Shown: positions 8,672-14,816, counted from the stretch's first letter. The stretch: DNA of 14,816 nucleotides from GCA-002722245 sp964230605 (GCA_964230605.1 CAXRIN010000087.1:1-14816), one strand, 5' to 3'. Numbers and translations are program-made. Notes: a model not told the origin generated them from the sequence alone.

Positions 8672-9297
8672 TGAAAGTTTATTGTTTTAGTGGTCTAGGT
8701 GCAGATGAGCGTGTTTTTCAATTTTTGGATTTAGGTCCCGAATATGATATTGTTCCAGTTAAATGGATAGATCCCCTCAGAAATGAATCTATAGAATCGT
8801 ATTCCACAAGAATTGTATCAAGTATTGATATCGATAAAAACTGTGTGGTTTTAGGAGTGAGTTTTGGAGGTGTTATTGCTCAAGAGGTTTCAAAGAGGGT
8901 TAAGCCAATAAAAACAATAATAATTTCGTCAATAAAGGGCAGGACAGGTATTCCTATTATTTTAAAGATTGTTCCAAATTTTATTTTAAGAATAATTCCT
9001 AAAAGCTTTTTCAATTTGCCCAAAAGTATAGCTGCAATTTTGTTTGGAGCTTCAAATAAAGAATTGTTGTTTCAAATCCTAAAAGATACTGAGCCGAGTT
9101 TTGTTAAATGGGCTTTAATAGGGCTGAAAAATTGGAAAGCTAATATTTATGAAAGCGATATTTATATTTCCGGAGCCAAGGATTATTTATTAAAACCTTT
9201 CAAATCTGCATTAATAATTGAAGGAGGTGGCCATTTTATGATTGTTGATAAAGCTAATGAGATTAATAGTTTGGTTAAAAAATACTTGAATCAATAG
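8671..9297 (+). CDS. alpha/beta-fold hydrolase, coupled to rsh
   Basis: This 208-residue protein has the alpha/beta hydrolase layout: an oxyanion-type loop FSGLGADERVF at 6-16, the nucleophile elbow GVSFGG with Ser64, a probable acid at Asp170 or Asp171 in ISGAKDYLL, and the catalytic His near 188 in GGGHFMIVDKA. The lid segment (about 90-150) is helical and hydrophobic. There is no signal peptide, so it should be cytoplasmic. The substrate is unknown; esterase or thioesterase-like activity is only the general expectation of the fold. It starts within the stop codon of rsh (TAATG), so the two are almost certainly translated from one message, and a strong terminator follows 13 bases after its stop. 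Confidence 0.85.
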   Translation: MKVYCFSGLGADERVFQFLDLGPEYDIVPVKWIDPLRNESIESYSTRIVSSIDIDKNCVVLGVSFGGVIAQEVSKRVKPIKTIIISSIKGRTGIPIILKIVPNFILRIIPKSFFNLPKSIAAILFGASNKELLFQILKDTEPSFVKWALIGLKNWKANIYESDIYISGAKDYLLKPFKSALIIEGGGHFMIVDKANEINSLVKKYLNQ

Positions 9298-9310
9298 GGT
9301 TTGAAAAAGA

Positions 9311-9340
9311 AAAAGGTCGCAATTTGCGACCTTTTCTTTT
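9311..9340. terminator. strong bidirectional intrinsic terminator
   Basis: An 11-bp perfect stem, AAAAGGTCGCA (9311-9321) with TGCGACCTTTT (9325-9335), is closed by a 3-nt loop. On the plus strand it is followed by CTTTT after the T-rich arm, ending the rsh-hydrolase transcript. On the minus strand it is followed by TTTCTTTTTC-type sequence, ending the transcript of the 97-codon gene. Its position between converging genes fits a shared terminator. Confidence 0.9.
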
Positions 9341-9356
9341 AGCTTCCCAGCTAAAA
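9337..9356. repeat. second hairpin abutting the terminator
   Basis: TTTTAGCT (9337-9344) and AGCTAAAA (9349-9356) form a perfect 8-bp stem with a TCCC loop, starting inside the T-run of the preceding terminator. Tandem hairpins like this could protect the 3' end of the leftward message or add terminator strength. The rest of the gap up to 9422 shows nothing further. Confidence 0.55.
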
Positions 9357-9422
9357 CAAACTAACCCCTCTTTCAACTTCACTTTTCACGACTTAAGAAA
9401 CAAAAGCCAACCCACATTATTT

Positions 9423-9716
9423 TTAATAAAAATCTACTCCCTTTATACAGTGAATTGGTATTAAAACACCTCCCTTAAGTGAAACATACTGCTCAGTAGT
9501 AGCCCATACCGTAGTTTCAACCTTAAATATTCCTTCTAAACTTTTAAATAATATTTTTGCTTTGGATTTATATGCATTTCCTAATTGCTCAGCTCTTTTA
9601 AGTTTTCTTGTTCTTTGCTTTTTAAGTTGGTCATCTTGCAATACATCAGTGTTTCCAAAAGCTAATCTTATTATGTTTTCTTTTTCAATCAAAATAGTGG
9701 CAGGTCTGGTGTTCAT
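9423..9716 (-). CDS. conserved small protein of unknown function
   Basis: The 97-residue product has no signal peptide or membrane segment. The middle (about 30-60) is strongly basic and helical (QLKKQRTRKLKRAEQLGNAY), and the C-terminal half looks like a compact beta fold with KSLEGIFKVETTVWATTEQY at 58-77 and GGVLIPIHCIKGVDF at 82-96. The pattern of a modified ending VETTVWA...LKGGVLIPI resembles a short protein family found across Bacteroidota with no known role, but I know it only as unknown. It lies alone, between the bidirectional terminator and a candidate small RNA on the same strand, and its leader may fold into a pseudoknot. The start is ATG at 9714-9716, in AT-rich context without a ribosome binding site, as is usual in this phylum. 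Confidence 0.75.
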   Translation of the reverse strand: MNTRPATILIEKENIIRLAFGNTDVLQDDQLKKQRTRKLKRAEQLGNAYKSKAKILFKSLEGIFKVETTVWATTEQYVSLKGGVLIPIHCIKGVDFY

Positions 9717-9770
9717 ATTAATTAGCGTTTAAGTTTTTCGGCTTAATAAAAAGCTTTAATTAAGATTACG

Positions 9771-9819
9771 GTTTTTAACGTATTCGGTTACGGGTAAAAA
9801 CTTTATTTTAGACGAATAC
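9771..9819 (-). promoter_or_regulatory. interleaved inverted repeats in a gene leader, possible pseudoknot
   Basis: Two perfect 7-bp inverted repeats interlock here: GTTTTTA (9771-9777) with TAAAAAC (9795-9801), and GTATTCG (9780-9786) with CGAATAC (9813-9819). The arm order A-B-A'-B' is that of an H-type pseudoknot, or of two mutually exclusive hairpins. The element ends 54 bases before the 97-codon gene and starts 50 bases after the U-run of the candidate small RNA. A weaker pair, CTTAAT (9742-9747) with ATTAAG (9759-9764), lies closer to the gene. The stems are AT-rich, so chance is a real alternative. Confidence 0.3.
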
Positions 9820-9869
9820 CTAAAAAATGTAGATGAAAATATTAATGTGAAAGAGGTGTGGATTGAAAT

Positions 9870-10041
9870 AAAAAAACCTCACAGATTTAGGGCTTGATGA
9901 AACCCTCAAATAAAAATTAATAGAGATGCCAAAGGATTCTGTAATCCCGCCGAACCGAAGTTACGGGCACGCCATAGGCCTTTTGTGAGCTTTTCTCTAA
10001 AGAATGTTGTCCTAAAGTTTCTCAAGCTTTGATCCGTGAGG
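9870..10041 (-). ncRNA. structured small RNA, 6S-like, with U-run 3' end
   Basis: Read on the minus strand, the segment folds into one long rod. The closing helix pairs CCTCACGGAT (10041-10032) with ATCTGTGAGG (9886-9877): 10 bp including one G-U pair that would be a mismatch on the other strand. A second helix pairs GCTTGA (10027-10022) with TCAAGC (9897-9892), then GAAAC with GTTTC past one bulged A, extended by U-G, U-G and U-A. A symmetric 14/14-nt bubble follows (10000-10013 opposite 9907-9920), then TAGAGA/TCTCTA, AAAGG/CCTTT, and a tip hairpin with a UUCG loop (9950-9966). Seven Us follow the closing helix directly. Length near 165 nt, closing stem, central bubble and terminal arm match the architecture of 6S RNA, which binds RNA polymerase holoenzyme in stationary phase. 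An RNA gene is well supported; the 6S identity is inferred from structure. Upstream, 10042-10113 is AT-rich with a palindrome AAAGAA-ct-TTCTTT at 10055-10068; no sure promoter was found. Confidence 0.75.
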
Positions 10042-10113
10042 AATATTTTAAGTTAAAGAACTTTCTTTTTTAGATACCTTAATTTAATATCAAAAAAATT
10101 AAAATGCAATAGT

Positions 10114-10956
10114 TTAGAATAATTGATTGTGAAATTCAATCAGTTTTCCAACAGGAGCTTTGATAATTATACCAACTCTACATCCAAATTCTTTAGCAAC
10201 TTCTTCTAATTGCTTTCTAAAATGGTGAGCTATTGAACCAACAAAGTTAATAGGCAGTTTTTGGTAGTTATCGTATGTTTTAATGTGTCTATTAAAGAAT
10301 TCGGTAAAAGACTTTTTAACCAAAGCAACGATACATGGTTCATCAATATTTTGGTTTAAAAAAGGCGTGAAGGCAGCACAAAATGCATTTGGCTTATCTG
10401 TACTGTATACGTTTCCTAATAATGAGTTTTTATCGATGTTGAATTGATCTTCAAATTTTTTATCTAATTCTGGTGTTAGTTCACCGTAATAGTAAGCTTT
10501 GATCAATTCTCTGCCTAAATCTCCTCCTGAACCTTCATCACCAAGTAAAAAACCTAATGATGGATTGTTGGAGATGATGTGTGTACCGTCGTATAAACAA
10601 GTATTGGAACCTGTTCCTAAAATACAAGCAATTCCAGGGGAATGTCCACAAAGAGCTCTGGCTGAGGCTAGCAAATCATGACTTACTTCAACAGATGCAT
10701 AAGGAAAATAAATTTTTAACGCATATTCAACCGTTTTAATTTTCTCTTCTGTACTACAACCAGCACCATAAAAATGAACTTCTTCAACCTCGCTAAAATC
10801 CTCATTGGCAAAATCGGCTTTCAACAAATCAACTATTTCACCTGTTGTGTGAAAATAGGGGTTGAATCCTTTAGTTTGAATGTTTTTTATAACTGTTGAA
10901 CCTTCTACAAAACTCCAATCAGTTTTTGTGGCTCCCATGTCAGCAATAGCAATCAT
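10114..10956 (-). CDS. BadF/BadG-type ATPase, probable N-acetylglucosamine kinase-like sugar kinase
   Basis: The 280-residue protein has the ASKHA kinase fold: phosphate-1 loop ADMGATKTDWSFV (5-17), a KGFNPYF segment (29-35) typical of GlcNAc kinase-like members, Asp94 in SHDLLASARAL as probable catalytic base region, phosphate-2 loop ILGTGSNTCLYDG (112-124), GFLLGDEGSGGDLGRE (135-150) and adenosine motif FVGSIA (238-243). It lacks the iron-sulfur cysteine pattern of benzoyl- or hydroxyacyl-CoA reductase activators, so sugar kinase activity, likely in amino-sugar or cell-wall recycling, is the better inference. It is the last gene of the leftward run, 44 bases after the DUF6695-like gene. Beyond it lies the small RNA. 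The ATG at 10954-10956 places the phosphate loop at the very N-terminus, as the family requires. Confidence 0.88.
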   Translation of the reverse strand: MIAIADMGATKTDWSFVEGSTVIKNIQTKGFNPYFHTTGEIVDLLKADFANEDFSEVEEVHFYGAGCSTEEKIKTVEYALKIYFPYASVEVSHDLLASARALCGHSPGIACILGTGSNTCLYDGTHIISNNPSLGFLLGDEGSGGDLGRELIKAYYYGELTPELDKKFEDQFNIDKNSLLGNVYSTDKPNAFCAAFTPFLNQNIDEPCIVALVKKSFTEFFNRHIKTYDNYQKLPINFVGSIAHHFRKQLEEVAKEFGCRVGIIIKAPVGKLIEFHNQLF

Positions 10957-11000
10957 GATGCTTGAAATTTAGAATAAGATGAATTTAGGAAACAAAATGA

Positions 11001-12002
11001 TTATACCCTAACAAATTCGTAGGTTTTGCCATTTTGAGAAATTAAAACTTTTGAACCATGACTTCCAAACTCGAATGAATATTTTATGTTGAAGTCAATT
11101 TGGTTGATTGGCCCTGTGAATTTGAAACTGAAATCAATGTGTCCATTACCTTGAGTACGAGTAACTTCAATTGCGTCAGGATAAATATTTGTTAGTTCAT
11201 ACCAAGCACCTGCACCAGTTCCTCCAAGCCACTGAGCTTTTTCAGATACATTCCTTCTTACTTCTGGAGCAATAATCTTGTTTAAACCAGCTTTGTTTGG
11301 GTCGGGAGTTTCTTCACCAGGTTTAAACTTCATTATTTCAGCCATGAAATTAAATCGACTTAATTCGCTTTTAATGTTATAAGTTGATATGTCTCCAGAT
11401 TCTTCTAATTTGTAAAGGGTTTTTCCAGTGCTGTAAAAGATATTTCCAAGTGGAGCAGGAGTTAAGTACCAAGGGTATAGGAATTTTAGTCCATTACCTT
11501 TTTTGGCATAAGCCATTGTTTGGGCAACAAATCTTGAACAGTTCGTTCCACCTACAACAAAAGGTCCATAAGGAGTGTAAGGTTTAGCTTGGATTTTTTT
11601 GATGAATTCAACTGCTTTAGAATGGTTGATTTGATCCTGTATGCCAGCGTATAAAGTTCCGTCTCCATGAGTTTGAGGATGCGCACCAATTTCTCTTATG
11701 ATATCGTAGAAGTTAATGATCTCGTTGTTCTGTATCTCTGCTTTTAATGAGAAATGGACTTCTGGATCAGTTTCTTTACTTCTGGCTCTACCATTTTTGT
11801 CTGGGGAAATATATCTACCAAAATCAAAATAGTCGATATCACCATTTTTACTATTTACTAGCAAAAAAGCAGCATGACCTGCTTTGTAATAACCGTTTTT
11901 ATAAAGATTGAATTTACCAAGTAGTTTATCATAAGGTCCACCCGCTGTTCTCACAGGGGCTTCAGGCCAAGCTAGAGGTATGATAAAGTCTTTGTATTGC
12001 AT
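11001..12002 (-). CDS. DUF6695-like protein, putative permuted papain-fold hydrolase
   Basis: The 333-residue protein begins KDFIIPLAWPEAPVRTAGGP (4-23), continues with GHAAFLLVN around His43 and YFDFGRY (58-64), and carries GTNCSRFVAQTMA with Cys155. I recognise this as resembling a Bacteroidota family listed as DUF6695. A histidine in a GH-strand context followed by a cysteine at the start of a helix is the order seen in circularly permuted NlpC/P60 (LRAT-like) enzymes, so amidase, peptidase or acyltransferase activity is possible; this is inference. The C-terminal third (about 250-333) looks like a separate beta-rich domain. No signal peptide is visible, so it is probably cytoplasmic. Its ATG follows the TGA of the NRDE gene with no gap, so the two are surely cotranscribed. 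Confidence 0.75.
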   Translation of the reverse strand: MQYKDFIIPLAWPEAPVRTAGGPYDKLLGKFNLYKNGYYKAGHAAFLLVNSKNGDIDYFDFGRYISPDKNGRARSKETDPEVHFSLKAEIQNNEIINFYDIIREIGAHPQTHGDGTLYAGIQDQINHSKAVEFIKKIQAKPYTPYGPFVVGGTNCSRFVAQTMAYAKKGNGLKFLYPWYLTPAPLGNIFYSTGKTLYKLEESGDISTYNIKSELSRFNFMAEIMKFKPGEETPDPNKAGLNKIIAPEVRRNVSEKAQWLGGTGAGAWYELTNIYPDAIEVTRTQGNGHIDFSFKFTGPINQIDFNIKYSFEFGSHGSKVLISQNGKTYEFVRV

Positions 12003-12704
12003 TCAGAACGCTAAATTAGCTGTTTCTCCTGATACAAAGTTAATATGGTTCATTATTCTTTCAAATTCGTTTAGGTGAACTTGGGTGATACTAACAGTTT
12101 GATGACTCCCTAGAATTTCCATTTTTAGGTTGATTTCTTTGGTGTCGTTACCTCCATAATTATGGAAGTTGTAAAGTGATTTTGGGGTTGATTCATAATT
12201 AGTTAACCAATCAGAAAACCAATTTTCTCTTTTGTTTTTTGCCTCTATGGAATAAAGTGTTGAACTGCTCCAAATGTGAGGTTTTTCTGTGGATAATTTT
12301 TTTAAATGTTTTTTATCTCCGTCCCATCTAAACTCTAATAAACTGTTTTTGTCGAATAAGATTAATGTGAATGGTTCTATTTCTAATAAATCAGTTTCAG
12401 CGCACCATTTTTCAAAGGAGTTTTCTTTAAATACATCAAGAACTATTAAACCTCTACTTTTTCTATACGGAGGGTTTGAAATATGTTTTTCAAAAGCTCC
12501 ATTTAAAATGCAAGCAATTCTGCCGTTTTCATCTGTACAAAACCAAGTCCCATTGGCATCTGCATCAATTGGGTAAAGCAATTTGATGCCTTGTTGGTTT
12601 TTGAATTCCGGTATTAAAGAGGGTTTTCGTGAAAGTTTTTCATCACGATTATGTGTGATGATGAATTCTGATTTACTTACTGGAACAAAAGTTACTGTGC
12701 ACAT
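12003..12704 (-). CDS. NRDE family (TANGO2-like) protein
   Basis: The 233-residue protein opens with MCTVTFVP and has the family-defining motif THNRDEKLSRKP (17-28, NRDE at 19-22). Cys2 would become the N-terminal residue after removal of Met, as expected for an Ntn-hydrolase-like fold. WFCTDENGRIACILNGAF (54-71) and the following KSRGLIVLDVF are also typical. The eukaryotic relative TANGO2 is linked to haem and lipid handling; the bacterial role is not established. The gene starts 13 bases before the end of the DinB-like gene and ends directly against the DUF6695-like start, so it sits in the middle of a tightly packed operon. No membrane or secretion signal is present. Confidence 0.88.
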   Translation of the reverse strand: MCTVTFVPVSKSEFIITHNRDEKLSRKPSLIPEFKNQQGIKLLYPIDADANGTWFCTDENGRIACILNGAFEKHISNPPYRKSRGLIVLDVFKENSFEKWCAETDLLEIEPFTLILFDKNSLLEFRWDGDKKHLKKLSTEKPHIWSSSTLYSIEAKNKRENWFSDWLTNYESTPKSLYNFHNYGGNDTKEINLKMEILGSHQTVSITQVHLNEFERIMNHINFVSGETANLAF

Positions 12705-13207
12705 TGAGATTCTCTAAACCTTATTGTTGATGGTGCTACACCAAAATTATCATTTAAAACAACTTTAGGGAAATTAAAAGCTATTGCTATTTTAATCAAA
12801 GCCATGTGGTGAATGGTGTGATCCAAGGTGTAAAGTAATTCTCTTGAAAGAGTTGTTTTTATTTTTGAGCTTAAGCTTGGTTCAGTATCTGTATTGCTGT
12901 CTATTACCAATGGAAGGTCAGCTTCAATTGCTTCAAGTTTTAAATGAATTTTATCAAGTTCTTCAATAGTGGAAGTTGGGTCAACTTCGAAAATAAGTTG
13001 ACGTTGTCTTTTATCATAACATACATTTTTGGAATTGTATGTATTTAAAAGACAGGTGTAAAATTCTAAAATATGTCTTGTGTGCATGCCAACACTAGAG
13101 CCACTTAATATTTCAAGCTGTTTAGCGTATTCTTCTGCTGAAAGTTGTTTATTTGCTAAGGAGAGTTGTGAGATGACCTCACTGTTTGATTGAATAATAG
13201 GCTTCAT
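12692..13207 (-). CDS. DinB-like four-helix metal-binding protein
   Basis: The product has 171 residues from the ATG at 13205-13207. The frame is open 21 codons further to a TTG at 13268-13270, but relatives as I recall them begin near this Met, ahead of the helix containing SNSEVISQLSLA, so I prefer ATG. DinB/YfiT-type features are SSVGMHTRHILEFYTCLL, whose histidines (37 and 40 or so from this start) and the late TLDHTIHHMALI cluster would bind a divalent metal in a four-helix bundle. Family members include thiol-dependent transferases and many proteins of unknown role. The NRDE gene begins inside its last codons (13-bp overlap), and the histidine kinase stop lies 77 bases upstream. Confidence 0.82.
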   Translation of the reverse strand: MKPIIQSNSEVISQLSLANKQLSAEEYAKQLEILSGSSVGMHTRHILEFYTCLLNTYNSKNVCYDKRQRQLIFEVDPTSTIEELDKIHLKLEAIEADLPLVIDSNTDTEPSLSSKIKTTLSRELLYTLDHTIHHMALIKIAIAFNFPKVVLNDNFGVAPSTIRFRESQCAQ

Positions 13208-13284
13208 AAACTGATTTAATGATGGCAATTTATCAAAGTAATTTTGATTTGGAAGCAAATTAAATGACAAAACTTATATTGTAA

Positions 13285-14772
13285 TTACAGTCTTTGGAGT
13301 CCTTCTTTAAGCATATCCATGTTCAAAGGCTTCGTTAAATAATGATCAAACCCCAATTCCTCTGGTGTTTTGTGTAGGTTTTTTGCAATCTGTGCACTCA
13401 GTCCGAAAATAGGAGCTATTTCATTGGTGAATTTTTCTTTCAAGATTTTTGTTGCTGTTATGCCATCCATAACAGGCATTTGAATATCCATAATGATTAG
13501 GTCGAATTCTTCAGGAGAGTTACTGTATTTTTCAATGGCCATTTCTCCATTGGAAGCAGTTTCAACAGTACACCCAAGTTTGTTGAGCATCAAACTAGAT
13601 ACCTTTAAGTTTATATCTCTATCATCAACTAACAAAACGTTTAGATCAAATTTTTCTTTGTTTTTATTGTTGGCTTCAATATTTGTGTTGTTTGGTTCTT
13701 TAATGATTTCAGCGTTAATATTGAACCAAAAGGTGCTGCCTTTTCTTTCTTGACTTTCTACACCAATTTCACCTTCCATTAATTCAATTATTTTCTTAGA
13801 AATACTCAGCCCGAGTCCAGTTCCTATTTGGGTTATTAAATAATTTGAGCTATTGGCAATTTGGTCGTATTTATTAAATATAATGTTTAGTTTTTCTGGA
13901 GGTATTCCAATTCCAGTATCCGATACCTTGAATTCGAGTTTTACTTTGTTTTCTTGCTTGTTAATTACTTTAATTTGAAAATCAACATTTCCCGAATCAG
14001 TAAACTTTATGGCGTTGGAAATGAGATTGGAAACTACTTGACTCAATCTGTGCTCGTCTATTTGGATATAGCTTGGTAGTTTATCGTCTAAAGAGTAATT
14101 AAGGGTGATATTTTTGTTTTTGGCTTTTTCACTGAACAAAACAACCATTCGCTTGGCGAAATCTGGTAGCGATGTTTTTGTAGGGAGTAATTCAAGTTTT
14201 TCAGCTTCAATTTTTGAAAGATCCAGAACATCGTTAATAACATTCAATAAATCATTGGAACTAGCTTTTACAGTATCAAGATAATCTTTTTGATGCTCAT
14301 CTAGCTTTGTTTTGGTTAGTAATTCCACAAGTCCAATAATTCCGTTAAAAGGAGTTCTTATTTCGTGAGACATACTTGCGAAGAAATCACTTTTCAGTTT
14401 TGAAATTTCTTCCATTCTAAGTTTGTCTTCATTCAAATTATGAATGATTTGGTTTTGCTTTAGTGTGTTTAAAAATGTATTGTAAAGGTTGTTTGATGTT
14501 GAAAAAATAATGTACGTGAAAAGGATTGCGGTAAGTGCTAGTATAAAATGATCTATATCTCCGTAAAGTAAATTAACAACAATAAGAGGTGTAAGAATAG
14601 GGAAGATAAAAAGCGAAGTAAGATTTTTGATTGGTCCATATGCTGTTACAGCTCCTGCAGAAACACCAGCTATTACAAACCTGAGCTCGATTCTTATTAG
14701 CTTGAAATTCAGTAAATTATGTTGGTAAAAACTTGTTAGGAAATATGGTGATTTGCAGAAAAATAGCGATTT
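13285..14772 (-). CDS. membrane-bound hybrid histidine kinase, N-terminus disrupted or incomplete
   Basis: The frame is open from a stop at 14773-14775 to 13285 (495 codons). The unique part begins at the repeat junction (14680) with about three membrane helices, around VIAGVSAGAV, LTSLFIFPILTPLIVVNLL and ILALTAILFTYIIF, resembling membrane sensor regions of MASE type. Then come a short linker, the HisKA domain with the phospho-accepting His in MSHEIRTPFNG (codon 14367-14365), N-box SNLISNAIKFTD, G-boxes DTGIGIPP and GTGLGLSISKK, and a receiver domain with LLVDDRD, phospho-acceptor Asp in IIMDIQMPVMDG, and Lys in HYLTKPL. All catalytic residues are present; there is no HPt or output domain. 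No ATG, GTG or TTG occurs between the upstream stop and TTG at 14436, which would remove all membrane helices. The true start is therefore probably missing at the inverted-repeat junction, or an unusual CTG (14712) is used. Confidence 0.85.
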   Translation of the reverse strand, partial: KSLFFCKSPYFLTSFYQHNLLNFKLIRIELRFVIAGVSAGAVTAYGPIKNLTSLFIFPILTPLIVVNLLYGDIDHFILALTAILFTYIIFSTSNNLYNTFLNTLKQNQIIHNLNEDKLRMEEISKLKSDFFASMSHEIRTPFNGIIGLVELLTKTKLDEHQKDYLDTVKASSNDLLNVINDVLDLSKIEAEKLELLPTKTSLPDFAKRMVVLFSEKAKNKNITLNYSLDDKLPSYIQIDEHRLSQVVSNLISNAIKFTDSGNVDFQIKVINKQENKVKLEFKVSDTGIGIPPEKLNIIFNKYDQIANSSNYLITQIGTGLGLSISKKIIELMEGEIGVESQERKGSTFWFNINAEIIKEPNNTNIEANNKNKEKFDLNVLLVDDRDINLKVSSLMLNKLGCTVETASNGEMAIEKYSNSPEEFDLIIMDIQMPVMDGITATKILKEKFTNEIAPIFGLSAQIAKNLHKTPEELGFDHYLTKPLNMDMLKEGLQRL

Positions 14773-14814
14773 TTATTACTTCTAAACAAATGAAAATCAA
14801 ATATTTAACATGCA
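14678..14814 (-). repeat. right copy of the 137-bp inverted repeat
   Basis: This is the exact reverse complement of 1-137. Here the repeat runs in frame into the histidine kinase, whose residues FYQHNLLNFKLIRIELR before the junction fit plausibly ahead of its first membrane helix, so the right copy may be the native one. The window continues two bases (AA) beyond it, so the repeat may extend outside the window. Confidence 0.95.
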
Positions 14815-14816
14815 AA

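Noticed and set aside
9891..9907. GATGAAACCC as the core of a SAM riboswitch
   Set aside because: The other conserved S-box elements are missing, the orientation is opposite to the supported RNA strand, and no methionine gene follows.
9940..9970. Similarity to a 23S rRNA segment (CCCGTAACTTCGG on the minus strand)
   Set aside because: Only about 13 bases match the rRNA-like motif, the flanks do not continue as 23S sequence, and the bases are explained as the UUCG-capped tip of the small RNA.
10055..10068. AAAGAA-ct-TTCTTT palindrome as an operator of the small RNA
   Set aside because: It is short, low-complexity and within A/T-rich sequence; it cannot form a hairpin with a 2-nt loop, and no second copy was seen.
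13208..13270. 21-codon N-terminal extension of the DinB-like protein from TTG
   Set aside because: The ATG at 13205-13207 fits the expected start of the helical bundle; the TTG lies two codons after an in-frame stop and adds a segment with no family counterpart. It is kept as an alternative only.
1..14816. Linear replicon or transposon with terminal inverted repeats
   Set aside because: The segment carries core chromosomal genes (parC, parE, rsh), no transposase, and no target-site duplication can be seen because the ends are cut at the window edge.

Overview
The window comes from an AT-rich chromosome of a Bacteroidota bacterium, most likely a marine or freshwater Flavobacteriales lineage. 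The evidence is a secreted protein with a type IX secretion (Por) C-terminal sorting domain, adjacent parE-parC of the Bacteroidota type, a single long Rel/Spo homologue, no Shine-Dalgarno-like spacing before start codons, and several gene families mostly known from this phylum (the 97-residue protein, a DUF6695-like protein, a GlcNAc-kinase-like BadF protein). No tRNA, rRNA, IS element or CRISPR array was seen.

Layout, left to right. Positions 1-137 are an exact inverted copy of 14678-14814. A leftward block follows: a T9SS cargo protein with its own terminator (217-1069), a small two-helix membrane protein overlapping the end of parC (1178-1663), parC (1656-4304) and parE (4322-6196). A divergent intergenic region holding an 8-bp inverted repeat (6319-6350) separates this from a rightward pair, rsh (bifunctional ppGpp synthetase/hydrolase) and a one-base-overlapping alpha/beta hydrolase, closed by a strong bidirectional terminator (9311-9340). 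On the other side of that terminator lies a leftward 97-codon gene of a conserved unknown family, with a possible pseudoknot in its leader.

The stretch 9870-10041 encodes, on the minus strand, what looks like a roughly 165-nt structured small RNA. It has a 10-bp closing helix, a second long helix, a symmetric 14/14-nt bubble, a terminal arm capped by a UUCG tetraloop, and a U7 run directly after the closing helix. This rod-with-bubble layout is that of 6S RNA, the RNA polymerase regulator.

The right third is one leftward run: hybrid histidine kinase, DinB-like protein, NRDE/TANGO2-like protein, DUF6695-like putative permuted papain-fold protein, and BadF-type sugar kinase. Gaps or overlaps of 13, 0 and 44 bases link the last four, which suggests one operon. 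The kinase has at least three membrane helices upstream of the dimerisation domain, but its reading frame runs into the inverted repeat without a normal start codon, so its N-terminus is probably disrupted there, either really or by misassembly.

The functional themes are DNA topology (topoisomerase IV) and global transcriptional control in slow growth or starvation (ppGpp enzyme, candidate 6S RNA), next to a small accessory operon of poorly characterised enzymes.
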